A stretch of DNA of 64,000 bases from Armigeres subalbatus (Eukaryota; Arthropoda; Insecta; Diptera; Culicidae), in contig NC_085140.1 of the NCBI RefSeq assembly GCF_024139115.2, positions 18,251,357 through 18,315,356 of the forward strand. The letters are read 5' to 3'. Positions within the stretch are counted from its first letter, which is position 1. Each line of letters opens with the position of its first letter. Both the position numbers and the translations under genes were made by a program. The notes under the pieces were generated by a model. The model had not been told where the DNA came from. It saw only the letters and a list, made by a program, of their open reading frames with translations, and made no database searches. This document shows positions 33,472 to 44,167 of the stretch, one piece after another.

Positions 33472-36400
33472 TATTATTATTATTTATTCAGACTAAGGCC
33501 GAAGTGGCCTGTGCGGTATATAAGAGTCTCCTCCATTCGGCTCGGTCCATGGCTACACGTCGCCAACCACGCAGTCTACGGAGGGTCCGCAAGTCATCTT
33601 CCACCTGATCGATCCACCTTGCCCGCTGCGCACCTCGCCTTCTTATGCCCGTCGGATCGTTGTCGAGAACCATTTTCACCGGGTTACTGTCCGACATTCT
33701 GGCTACGTGCCCGGCCCATCCCAGTCGTCCGATTTTCGCGGTGTGAACGATGGATGGTTCTCCCAACAGCTGATGCAATTCGTGGTTCATTCGCCTCCTC
33801 CACGTACCGTCCGCCATCTGCACCCCACCATAGATGGTACGCAGCACTTTCCTTTCGAAAACTCCAAGTGCGCGTTGGTCCTCCACGAGCATCGTCCAGG
33901 TCTCGTGTCCGTAGAGGACTACCGGTCTAATGAGCGTTTTGTAGATTGTCAGTTTGGTACGGCGGCGAACTCTATTCGATCGGAGCGTCTTGCGGAGTCA
34001 AAGTACGTACGATTTCCAGCCACTATGCGTCTCCGAATTTCTCTGCTGGTGTCATTTTCGGCAGTCACCAGTGAGCCCAAGTACACAAATTCTTCTACCA
34101 CCTCGATTTCGTCACCACCGATGCAAACTCGCGGTGGGTGGCTCACATTGTCTTCTCTTGAACCTCTCCCTATCATGTACTTCGTCTTCGACGTGTTGAT
34201 GACTAGTCCGATCCGCTTGGCTTCCCTCTTCAGTCTGATGTAGGCTTCCTCCATCTTCTCAAAGTTACGTGCCATAATATCTATGTCGTCGGCGAAACCA
34301 AATAGCTGGACGGACTTATTGAAAATTGTACCACTCGTGTTAATCCCTGCTCTTCGTATTACCCCTTCCAAAGCGATGTTGAATAGCAAACACGAAAGAC
34401 CATCACCTTGCCGTAACCCTCTGCGAGTTTCGAAGGGACTCAAGAATGCCCCTGAAACTCGAACTACGCACATCACCCGATCCATCGTCGCCTTGATCAA
34501 CCGTATCAGTTTATCCGGAAAACCGTGTTCGTGCATTAGCTGCCATAGCTGGTCCCGGTCGATTGTACCATATGCGGCTTTGAAGTCGATGAATAGATGA
34601 TGTGTGGGCACGTTGTATTCGCGGCATTTCTGCAGTACTTGGCGAATGGCGAACACCTGGTCCGTTGTGGAGCGTTCGCCCATAAAACCCGCCTGGTACT
34701 GCCCCACGAACTCCCTTGCAGTTGGTGCTAGTCGACGGCATAAAATTTGGGAGAGTACCTTGTAGGCGGCGTTCAGCAATGTGATTGCGCGGTAGTTGCT
34801 ACAATCCAGCTTATCGCCCTTTTTGTAGATGGGACACGACACCTTCCATCCACTCCTGTGGGAAAACTTCCTCCTCCCAAATCTTGGTAATGACTCAGTG
34901 CAGCGCTCTAGCCAGTGCCTCACCACCGTGTTTGAATAGCTCTCCTGGTAGTTGGTCAACCCCAGGGGCTTTGTTTTTCTTCAGCCGGCCAATCTCCTCC
35001 TGGATTTCCTGGAGATCCGGAGCTGGTAAAATTATGTCCTGCGCGCGTTCTCCCAGGTCCATCACCGTACCGCCATCTTCGTCTGCCACATCGCCATTCA
35101 GGTGTTCTTCGTAGTGCTGCCGCCACCTTTGGATCACCTCACGCTCGTTCGTAAGAAGGTTCCGTTTATGTCCTTACACATATCAGGCTGTGGCACGTGG
35201 CCCTTACGTGAACGGTGTAACTTCTCATAGAACTTTCGTGTGTTATTAGCGCGGTACAGTTGCTCCGTTTCTTCACGGTCTCGATCTTCCTTCTGGCGCT
35301 ATTTCCTCCGGAAAATCGAGTTTTGTCTGTTCCGCGCCTGTTTATATCGTGCCTCGTTCGCCCTCGTGCGGTGTTGCAGCAATCTCGCCCATGCTGCATT
35401 CTTCTCTTCCACTAACTGCTCACATTCGCCGTCATACCAGTCGTTTCTCTGATCCGGGGGCACCGTGCCAAGTGCAGCGGTTGCGGTGCTACCAATGGCG
35501 GATCGAATATCTCTCCAGCCATCTTCAAGAGACGCTGCGCCTAGCTGCTCTTCCGTTGGGAGTGCCACTTCCAGCTGCTGCGCGTATTCTTGGGCTAGTC
35601 TACCGTCTCGTAGCCGCCCGATATTAAGCCGCGGCGTCCGACTTCGACGCGTGTTGTACACCGTCGAGAGTTTTGAGCGCAGGCATACTGCAACGAGGTA
35701 GTGGTCGGATTCAATATTCGCACTGCGGTAAGTGCGGACGTTCGTGATGTCGGAGAAGAATTTACCGTCGATTAGAACGTGGTCGATTTGGTTTTCCGTT
35801 TCTTGGTTAGGTGATTTCCATGTGGCCTTGTGGATATTTTTGCGGGGAAAGAAGGTGCTTCGGACTACCATTCCGCGGGAGGCTGCGAAGTTTATGCATC
35901 GTTGGCCGTTGTCATTCGATACGGTGTGCAGACTATCCGGTCCGATGACCGGTCTATACATTTCCTCCTTCCTACCTGTGCGTTCATGTCACCGATGACG
36001 ATTTTAACGTCCCGCAGTGGGCATCCATCGTATGTCTGCTCCAGCTGTGCGTAGAACGCTTCTTTCTCGTCGTCAGGTCTCCCTTCGTGTGGGCAGTGCA
36101 CGTTGATGATGCTATAGTTGAAGAAACGGCCTTTAATCCTCAGCTTGCACATCCTTGCGTTGATTGGCTGCCACCCAATCACGCGTTGGCGCATCTTACC
36201 CAGCACTATGAAGCCGGTTCCCAGCTCGTTGGTGGTGCCACAGCTTTGGTAGAAGGTAGCCGCTTGATGCCCGCTTTTCCACACTTTCTGTCCTGTCCAG
36301 CAAATCTCCTGCAGCGCCACGACATCGAAGTTGCGGGGAATTCATCGTAGATCATCCTGTCGCAACCTGCGAAACCTAGCGACTTGCAATTCCATGTTCC

Positions 36401-36771
36401 AAGCTTCCAATCGTGATCCTGTATTCGTCGCCTGGGTCTTTGCCGATTATATCGAGTCGCATTATCTCTTATATTGTTCGTAATGATTGGTTTTCTAGGC
36501 GGCTTATTGGGCCTGCGCAAACCTCCTGTCTCGGCGGCAGGCCGTCGTGTCAGGGCTGTTTAGCGTCCCACCTAACACCAGGACTTGGGCTTGTGCGCTT
36601 TGAGCGGCACACGGTCGCTTTGGTGGGGCCTACTTGCGGATACATGCAGCTTTTTATAGAGGTTTAACAGGGCCCACTGTCAAACCCCACCACATCCTAG
36701 GCAAGCCCCACAACTCGCAGATGGCCTGGGGAGGGATCGTCAAGCCCTTGGACATAGTCCCTGCTGCCCGC
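33472..36771 (-). mobile_element. Full-length APE/RT retroposon family A, 3.3 kb
   Basis: Bounded exactly by the 14-bp target duplication AAAGCCGGGTACAT (33458-33471 and 36772-36785). The 3' end on the minus strand is an AATAAT microsatellite tail (33472-33490). The 5' end (36520-36771) is a GC-rich untranslated leader. One coding unit of about 3 kb lies between. TSD length equals that of the truncated sister at 26342-27893, so both used the same target-primed mechanism. A single ORF with EN and RT, a short microsatellite tail and no ORF1 resemble RTE-clade elements. Confidence 0.92.
33488..36520 (-). pseudogene. Endonuclease-reverse transcriptase of family A (broken)
   Basis: From the N-terminus: LGTWNCKSL (36390), the first EN box. 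After a shift, [61 protein letters not shown] (about 35700), together the apurinic-type endonuclease. The linker has RRKIETVK and QRWRQHYEEHLNG. RT follows: IGRLKKNKAPGVDQLPGELF, CPIYKKGDKLDCSNYRAITL, QAGFMGERSTTDQVF, LFIDFKAAYGTIDRDQLWQL, RRGLRQGDGLSCLLFNIALE, FADDIDIMARN, then NTSKTKYM, YLGSLVTAEND, ETWTML-type and AGHVARMSDSNP tail, ending LVEDQ...ATSALV. Frames change near 36330, 35960, 35290, 35140, 34960 and 33960, and no ATG precedes the EN box in frame (CTG and TTG only). It is a recent but inactivated copy. Confidence 0.92.
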
Positions 36772-36844
36772 AAAGCCGGGTACATATAGCCAGTTATACA
36801 TATAATCGCATCGCGTATATTTGGGGGAACCCGAAAGCACATAC

Positions 36845-37022
36845 TTAAAGATTCCCCTAGACCAAAGCGATTTCATCGCCGCGACTGCGACAGCTGGTCT
36901 CCACGACTCTATCGTCGGGTCGCTGCCGGTAATGTTCCATATCAACGGCGACAAAATCGCATTCGAGAAGCGATAGAATCGCGTCGCGATTGTAGCATCG
37001 CGTGTGTTTGGGGGAACCTTAA
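36845..37022. mobile_element. TTAA-flanked MITE (same family as 16007-16385)
   Basis: TTAA at 36845-36848 and 37019-37022 enclose AGATTCCCCTAGACCAAAGC at the left and GTGTTTGGGGGAACC at the right, with ATTTCATCGCCGCGACTGCG inside. A loose extra end (TTTGGGGGAACCCGAAAG, 36819-36836) lies just outside, suggesting a second, eroded neighbour. Confidence 0.82.
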
Positions 37023-38079
37023 TGCTACTCTCCGGTACTCATACTCAATATCACCCCGGGCAGCGGAGGCGTTGTTGATTTTTATCGGTGATGAAAACTA
37101 TTTCCATCGGCGATAAAAATCAACATACCAGAAAATTTAATAGAAGTTATTCAATATTCAAACAGCATAACATCCATGATAATAACGATGTCAGCTTTGT
37201 AAACAGGAATTCAAATATCCCCGGTCATTGAAGCTTCATTTTGTTGAATTTCAGCCGCTTGTTATCAAGCAGCAAATACTTTATATTAACAAAATAGCCC
37301 ACTCTTGCTAAAAACAGGCGAACACGACTAAAGCGCTACAACGGATGGCGGTCGAACTATTTAATCACAGCAACGCGTTGACGATTGATGATTTCATTAT
37401 ATCAACGCATACAAGCTCTTCGTTGCTTCCAAAACAATCGAAACAAAATGAAATGTTATACGTCATAGGTATTTTGTTTATTTATGGTACATTAATTATA
37501 GCCAATTTCATTTTTATCGCTTTTCTTTGGTTAAGAAACGATTAAAACAAATATGAACAAGGGCAGGTAGACATATTTCTAACAACTAATTTTTTATATA
37601 AAGTTTTAGGCTCGTTATCGTTCGCGTAAAATCAGAGTCTTCTTGATCATTTTTGCTGTAATGGTCCGACTTTCCACCACCAGTTGGCACTGCATTCAAT
37701 AAAAATTATTTCGCCAATGACATGTACGGGGTATTGAAGAGTGTACTATCTTGTACTTAAACATTGTACATAAACATCTTTGCAAGCAAGTGATGAACTT
37801 TGTACCCACTTAAAAATCACTATAATAAAGAATAAAAAAAAATCTTTGCAAGCAGTCTGGGAGTATAAGAACCACCTAAAATAAATGAACTTTGAACATT
37901 TTTGTCATATATAAAAATATTTTAATTATAAAAAGCTTGTTACAAGAATGATGTTTTTTCCTGATTTTCCGTTTTCCGTCCCGATTTCGAAATAATAAAT
38001 AAACAATGTGAAAATGATTGCTATGCAACTAGAAGATTTGTTTAGAAACGTTGCATGAGCAGTTTTCAGCGTGGTTTTT

Positions 38080-38115
38080 TGCCTACTATGCAGGACAACA
38101 TCTGCCGCGTCAAAT
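38080..38115 (-). repeat. Core of interspersed repeat, minus orientation
   Basis: GCCTACTATGCAGGACAACA followed by TCTGCCGCGTCAA is the inverse of GACCCGGCAGACGTTGTCCT then GCATAGTAGGC at 39610-39640. Only the core is shared here. Confidence 0.65.
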
Positions 38116-39219
38116 AGTAAAAAATAGAGTCGTTGTGGTCCAAAAGATTGAAAATAAAAAAAAATCAGGTATAGGGCACTGGATGGACTGCTTTGTTTCT
38201 TTCTCACTGCAAAGAAAGTAGAAAACAACGAGGCCACCAAATGTCAAATTTCATGAAGAACGAAAGAGAAAAAGATTTGTCCGTGCAGTGCCCTATATTG
38301 ATTGATTAATTATTTTAAAGCTTACTATTTTCCCTAAACGATATTTTTTTCTGAAATCTATGACTGAAAATCTTTTCATTCGTGCGAATAGATCCATTGG
38401 TTTAAAAGTAATGAAGGCTCGAATGAAGGTTTGATTTTTTTTTGAAAACACCGTATTTTTGGACCACCCTATTCTGAAAATGACCACTTTAAGAGCAAAA
38501 CAAAAAATATGCATTTTGAGAAAATCGAAGAGCATATTTTTCGACTCTATTCTTTTTTCATGGAATCGCTCTATCTGCTATTCATGTTTTTTGTGATACG
38601 TGAATACAATGTACCTTAAATCTGAAATCTGATTTTTTACATAGTTATATATTTATAATTATAATTTATAGTTTATTATAACATCTTAACTTTAGATTAG
38701 TTTAACTTTGGAACATAAGGGTAAAATCAGCAGTGATTCAAATCGTTCGGGGCTGTCAGTTTGAATATGAATCTGAAACATTAATTTCCCCAACAGCTGT
38801 TCTAGATTCATTTTTTATACCAGTCAAACGTCAAAAAATAAAACTGGTATAACGCTCCGTTCTATTTTCTGCAGATTTGAACCACGATTGAATCAAATAT
38901 TTTCCAATTGTTTTGGTGTATGAATGCGTCATTTTATCTACGGATCAATCCACTTTGCAATTACGACGCCTTTCTTGGCGCCAACATGATGATTTCATTT
39001 AATTGAAAATTTGAAAAACATGAATAGAACACTGCTGGGGAAACTAGCGAATTTGCTCTATTTGGCTCCAGATTCAAACTAGAATAGTGGTCGAAAATTT
39101 GGAATGAAACTGAATTACTCCTGATTTCACTCTTAATCGTTTTGCCTAGTACCAACTATCTTTTTCCTCGTTCTATTTTTATAGTTTTTCACATGCATAA
39201 AAATACTACTACTTTTTGC

Positions 39220-39395
39220 AATTCAAGACAAAATTTTCGACTTATCTGCTTTTGTAAACAAAGATTCGAACGTCGATTCTGATAGCACTACCACGGAAAC
39301 TAACACCATCAATAGGTAGGTGAAGGTTTCTATCAGATTCGTCAATCTATGTTTACAAAATCAGAAAAGTCGTTTTAAAAATTTTGTCTTGAATT
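39220..39395. mobile_element. 176-bp foldback element
   Basis: AATTCAAGACAAAATTTTCG, ACTTATCTGCTTTTGTAAAC and GATTCTGATAG on the left are inverted on the right as CTATCAGATTCG, GTTTACAAAATCAGAAAAGT and AAATTTTGTCTTGAATT. Loop of about 40 bases. Confidence 0.82.
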
Positions 39396-39604
39396 AGTGT
39401 CTAAATGTTGTCTGTAACTAGATGCTACATGCTTATGATAAAAAAAAACTGTCAGGGAGAATTCATTAGATGTGCGAGAATTTCCATTTTAAATCTATCT
39501 CCATTATAAAGTTGTCGATTCAAGCTATAGCTTGACTTAGACCAATCTCGTTCATAATAAAATTATATGAGTTGAATTGCTATCATATATATAATTATTA
39601 AAAA

Positions 39605-39870
39605 CTAGTCGACCCGGCAGACGTTGTCCTGCATAGTAGGCGAAAATGCGCGTTGTGAACTACGCATGCCCATACGATTCCTTATTTTAGTTTTTCATGG
39701 TTTAGTCAACTTTACCCGTGGTTTTAGCATAAGAAAATACATATAAACCCGTCGAAAGCTATAACGAATGTAACTGCTGAAGGAATGAATAAAATCCATC
39801 CAGCCATTTTCGAGTTATGCGGATACGAACACAGACCATTTCATTTTTATTATATAGAAGATTTGTTTTA
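39605..39870 (+). repeat. Interspersed repeat ending in a TATATAGAAGA tail
   Basis: Starts CTAGTCGACCCGGCAGACGT and ends CGAGTTATGCGGATACGAAC, ACAGACCATTTCA, then TTTTTATTATATAGAAGA. I have seen this arrangement as a very common insect and arthropod repeat but cannot name its class with certainty. The A+T 3' end points to a retroposon tail. Confidence 0.55.
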
Positions 39871-41139
39871 TTGACATGTTTTGTTTCTAATCGGTCCTTA
39901 GTGCACACCTTATGCAAGAAAGGAAACGGCTTAATCGCGATCTAGCATCCGACACAATGGTCATCGCACAGTATTGTGTGTGAACGCATATATTTAGCGG
40001 ATATCGAAGACTATCGTCTCATATGCTTCCTGTGCTGAGCTTTGGCTACGATAATGATTGATTATTCACGTGTATATGTTATTTAAATTCATATTTAACA
40101 ACATATATAAAATATATAAAAGTTCTAGAAGATCAAATAGAGTTGTGGCGATTTTTGAAATATCCACTGGTTACCTTTATGAGCGAAAACTCTTTACCTT
40201 AAAAGCTTTCAAGACAGTACACATGGAGTAAACCTTATTGAATTATCAGTGAAATTGTTATATTATTTAAGCTATCGACCAAGTAATGTTATCATTTATC
40301 AGAATAACGTCCATAGTGCAAACATAGTATAAGTACTCAATTTCGTTTGTGATTCTGTTGTCTCCTGTCATACGCGCTACAACTTTGCAACACAACCAGT
40401 ATGTGAGTTCGCATAAATTACCAACGAGAACGAAAACGGAAACGACCATGAACCCCTTCTGAACTGCTTCTGAACTAAGTCTGGGCAAAATGCATTTTGC
40501 TACTGGCATAGTATAATTGCATTGCTACCGGTTAATAACAGTTTTTAGCTACTCAATCGTTATCAGGGCCATATGGGCTATCCACACCCAGTTTGCCAAA
40601 AACGCACACCTGATGGCTCTCGACCGGCTGTCATTTATGTGCTGTAATACCCATTACCCATTGTCGACTATTATGTGACTGCGCTCCGAATGACCTACTC
40701 TCACGTTTTCGTGCTGTGTTGTTTGTTGCTCGCTATTTTTTTTGTGAAATGAACTTGTAGTTGCTGCCTCCACGATGTCGACGCTGAAGTTGGAGAAATT
40801 TCCAACGAGACGTGCTGCCTTAATTATTATTCAAATGGACGCCGTGAATCGAAGCTACAGTTGGAAATTCATCAACGCCAACTTCCACCCTCCATCATCG
40901 CTGCTGCTGGCTGTCGCGTCGCGAATCGTGAAGAAGGCAAAAAGACACGTTGTGCTTGTTTCACCTTTGTTCGTTTGTAGAGCAGCAGAGAAACAATGTG
41001 AAAATAGCATCTTGGCTGTAGAAATGAGAAGCTGACGTTATGTTGTCGATGCACAATGCAAAAAAAACGTGCAAAATAACAAAATCAACCTGATTTATCC
41101 ACCTAGCGGTTTCGGTGCTTTTCTCTTGCATAAGAAAAA

Positions 41140-41275
41140 GTTAAACTGGGGAGATGGCTAGTTTGATTCTCGGTCCGGTCAAGGATGTTTTCGGGCTAGA
41201 AACTTTAGCGACACCCTGGACAATGGGCATAGTGTATTGATTGTACTTGGCACACAAGATACATAATCATGTAAC
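41140..41275 (+). mobile_element. Decayed Feilai-related SINE fragment
   Basis: GATGGCTAGTTTGATTCTCG sits where Feilai has its B box, followed by GGTCCGGTCAAGGATGTTTT, CTGGACAATGGGCATAGTGT and CACACAAGATACAT in the Feilai order. The head (A box) and the (AAG)n tail are missing. Confidence 0.6.
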
Positions 41276-41597
41276 GGCGGTCATTTGAAATTTTATTTTT
41301 GACTAAACCTTCTATCGCTATTCGTTTTAACGTTTAATTCAAGTTCATGGCATTATTATTATTTTTTCAACAAAATGAGTACAAGTAATCAACATACACA
41401 TAAATAACTTTCATTGATTGAAAATTTAAATTATTTTATGCTGGAAGGCAAAAATTCAATTCAATATAGGGTTACTGCTCCTGGACTTCATCTCATAGTT
41501 CCGATATTGGTCCTTCGAAAAACAAACCAATGAAAAGGTATTTGATTTGTTTATTATTTTTGTGATTTTTTTCAGCAGTGAGCACGCATGTTAGCAA

Positions 41598-43692
41598 GGT
41601 GTCAGGCCATTAGGCCGAATGCCGTTAGGCCGAAGCCCATTTGGCCGAAGGTCATTAGGCCGAATGGTCATTAGGCCGAACGGTCATTAGGCCGAATGGC
41701 CATTAAGCCGAATTAGCAAAAAGAAGCAAAAAGTTAAAAATGAGAAGCTCTTTCTTCTTTCTCCTTTCTTCCATCTTCCTTCTTATATCTGTCTTCTTCC
41801 TTCTTCCTTCTTCTTTCTTCCTCCTTCCTTCATCCTTCTTTCTCCTTCCCCCATCCTTCTTCCTTCTTTATTCTTCTTTCTTCCTTCTTCCTTCTACCTT
41901 CTTCCTTTTCTCTTCTTCCTTCTTCCTTTTTTCTTCTTTCTTCTTCCTTCTTCTTTTTTTCTTCTTTCTCCCGTCTTCCGTCTTCCTTCTTTCTTCTTCT
42001 TTCTTCCTTCTTTCTTCTTCCCTCTCTTTTCTCTCTTCTTACATCTTTCTCCTTGCTTCTTTTCTTCTTCCTCCTTCCTTCTTCCTTTTCCCTTCTTCTT
42101 TTTTCTTTCTTCCTTCTTCTTCCTTACATATATAGCTATATGTGGTGTCAGGCCATTAGGCCGAATGGCCATTAGGCCGAATGGCCATTAGGCCGAATGG
42201 CCATTAGGCCGAACGGTCATTAGGCCGAATGGCCATTAGGCCGAATTAGCAAAAAGAAGCAAAAAGTTAAAAATGAGAAGTTCTTTCTTCTTTCTCCTTT
42301 CTTCCATCTTCCTTCTTATATCTGTCTTCTTCCTTCTTCTTTCTTCCTCCTTCCTTCATCCTTCTTTCTCCTTCCCCCATCCTTCTTCCTTCTTTATTCT
42401 TCTTTCTTCCTTCTTCCTTCTACCTTCTTCCTTTTCCCTTCTTCCTTCTTCCTTTTTTTCTTCTTTCTTCTTCCTTCTTCTTTTTTTCTTCTTTCTCCCG
42501 TCTTCCGTCTTCCTTCTTTCTTCTTCTTTCTTCCTTCTTTCTTCTTCCCTCTCCCTTCTCTCTTCTTCCATCTTTCTTCTTCCTTCTTTTCCCTTCTTCC
42601 TTTTTCCTTCTTCCTTCTTCTTCCTTACTTCTTCCTTTTCCATCCTGCCTTTTTCCTTCTTCTTTCTTCTTTCTTCCTTTTTCCTTCTTCCTTCTGCCTT
42701 CTTTCTTCTTCCTTTTTCCTTCTTTCTTCTTCCTTATTCCTTCTTCCGTCTTTCTTCTTCCCTCTTCTTTCTTCCTTCTTCATTCTTTTTTCTTCATTTT
42801 TTCTTCTTCTTTCTTCCTTTTTTCTTCTTCCTTCTTCCATTTTCCTTCTTCCTTATTCCTTTTCTTCTTCCTTCTTCTTTCTTCCTTCTTTCTTCTTCCC
42901 TGTTCCTTCTACCTTCTTCTTTCCTCTTTCTTCCTTCTTCCTACTTCCTTCTTCCGTCTTTGTTCTTCCTTCTTTATTCTTCCTTCTTTATTTTTCCTTC
43001 TTTATTCTTCCTTCTTCCTTCTTCCTTCTTCCTTCATCCTTTTCTTCCTTCTCTTCCTTCTTCCTTCTTCCTTTTCTTTCTTTCTTCTTCCTTTTTACTT
43101 GTTTTTTCTTCCTTCATCTTTCTTCCGTCTTTTTTCTTCCCACTTCCTTATTCCTTTTTCCTTCTTTTTTCTTCCTTATTTCAATTTTCTACTTCCTTCT
43201 TCCTTTTTTCTTCTTTCTTCTTCCTTTTTCCTTCTTCTTTCTTCCGTCTTTCTTCTTCCATCTTCCTTCTACCTTCTTTCTCTTTCTTTCTTCTTTCTGC
43301 TTCCTTCCTCCTTCCTTCTTCCTTTTTCCTTCTTCCTTCTTCCTTCTTCCTTCTTCCTTCTTTCTTTTTCCTTCTTCCTTCTTCTTTCTTCCTTCTTCCT
43401 TCTTCCTTTTTCATTTTTCTTCTTCCTGGAAGGAATGAAGAAGGAAGAAGGTTCCTTCTTACTTCTTCATTCCTTCCTTTTTCCTTCTTACTTCTTCCTT
43501 CTCCTCCTTTTTCTTTTTTTCTTCTTCCGTTCTACTTTTTCCTCACTTCGCACTACTCAATTCTCATTCGGCCTAATGGCCATTCGGCCTAATGACCGTT
43601 CGGCCTAATGACCATTCGGCCTAATGTCAATTCGGCCTAATGGCCTTCGGCCTAATGACCTTCGGCCTAACGGCCTTCGGCCTAATGACACA
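41598..43692. mobile_element. 2.1-kb foldback with TTAGGCCGAA arrays and a polypyrimidine core
   Basis: Left end GGTGTCAGGCCATTAGGCCG and right end CGGCCTAATGACACA are inverse. Each end continues as short tandem (CATTAGGCCGAATGG) arrays: 41605-41712 and 42149-42248 direct, 43565-43690 inverted. Between lie ~1.7 kb of TTCTTCC-type polypyrimidine. A ~545-bp segment is directly duplicated (41599-42143 and 42144-about 42690). The flanks carry GCATGTTAGCAA (41586-41597) and GCATCGTTAGCAA (43693-43705), a likely target duplication. The very long F/L/P/S frame on + and the E/K/R frames on - are repeat artefacts. Confidence 0.82.
43428..43477. repeat. 24-bp-arm hairpin in the polypyrimidine tract
   Basis: The strand bias flips: GGAAGGAATGAAGAAGGAAG then AAGG at 43428-43451 is inverted at 43454-43477 with one mismatch and a 2-base loop. 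Confidence 0.85.
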
Positions 43693-43867
43693 GCATCGTT
43701 AGCAAAAAGAAGCGACGAAATTGGTGCCGTATTTCTTTGTTTCGCGATGAGATGAATATATGTTCAGTGAGATTGAAAACGGAACAGTTCCCCTAGTTGC
43801 TAGGAAATACTTAACTTGCTAAATATCACATAATATCGTTCTCGGAATAGATACGTTTTTTGACTTT

Positions 43868-43972
43868 CAACTAGTCGCCGCGATTCTATCGTTGGGTCGC
43901 TGCTGGCAATTCTCCATTTACGCTTCCATATCAATGGCGACAGAACCGTAGAATAGAGTCGCGTGTGTTTGT
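43868..43972. mobile_element. Fragment of the TTAA MITE family
   Basis: TAGTCGCCGCGATTCTATCG, GGGTCGCTGCTGGCAATTCT and TCGCGTGTGTTTG match the interior of the MITEs at 16007 and 36845. Both termini are missing. Confidence 0.7.
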
Positions 43973-44167
43973 TGGCTTAGGGGTAAAACGCAGTGTTGTG
44001 GTGCGCAGGAGATGAACGGTCAACGCCTGGTAGTTTGTAAAACTTAGCGGAATAAACCAAATTCTTACGGGTAAGCAGTATTGGTAAAATCATTCACAAA
44101 TCTCAATCATCGAGCCCTCCCGTGCGAGCAAACTCGTTTGCGAATTAAAAGGAATGCCTTCATTTAT

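Larger units (their letters stand above)
37023..41585. other. Gene-poor A+T-rich DNA
   Basis: I support no exon here. It holds two inverted copies of one interspersed repeat (38080-38115 and 39605-39870), a foldback (39220-39395) and a SINE scrap (41140-41275). 40680-41040 is locally GC-richer, with an open frame of 86 codons from the ATG at 40775. It lacks any feature I recognise, so a promoter or 5'UTR there is only a guess. Confidence 0.45.

Noticed and set aside
42273..43592. 439-codon open frame rich in F, L, P and S on +, with K/E/R-rich frames on -
   Set aside because: Pure translation of the TTCTTCC polypyrimidine tract; no stop arises because of composition.
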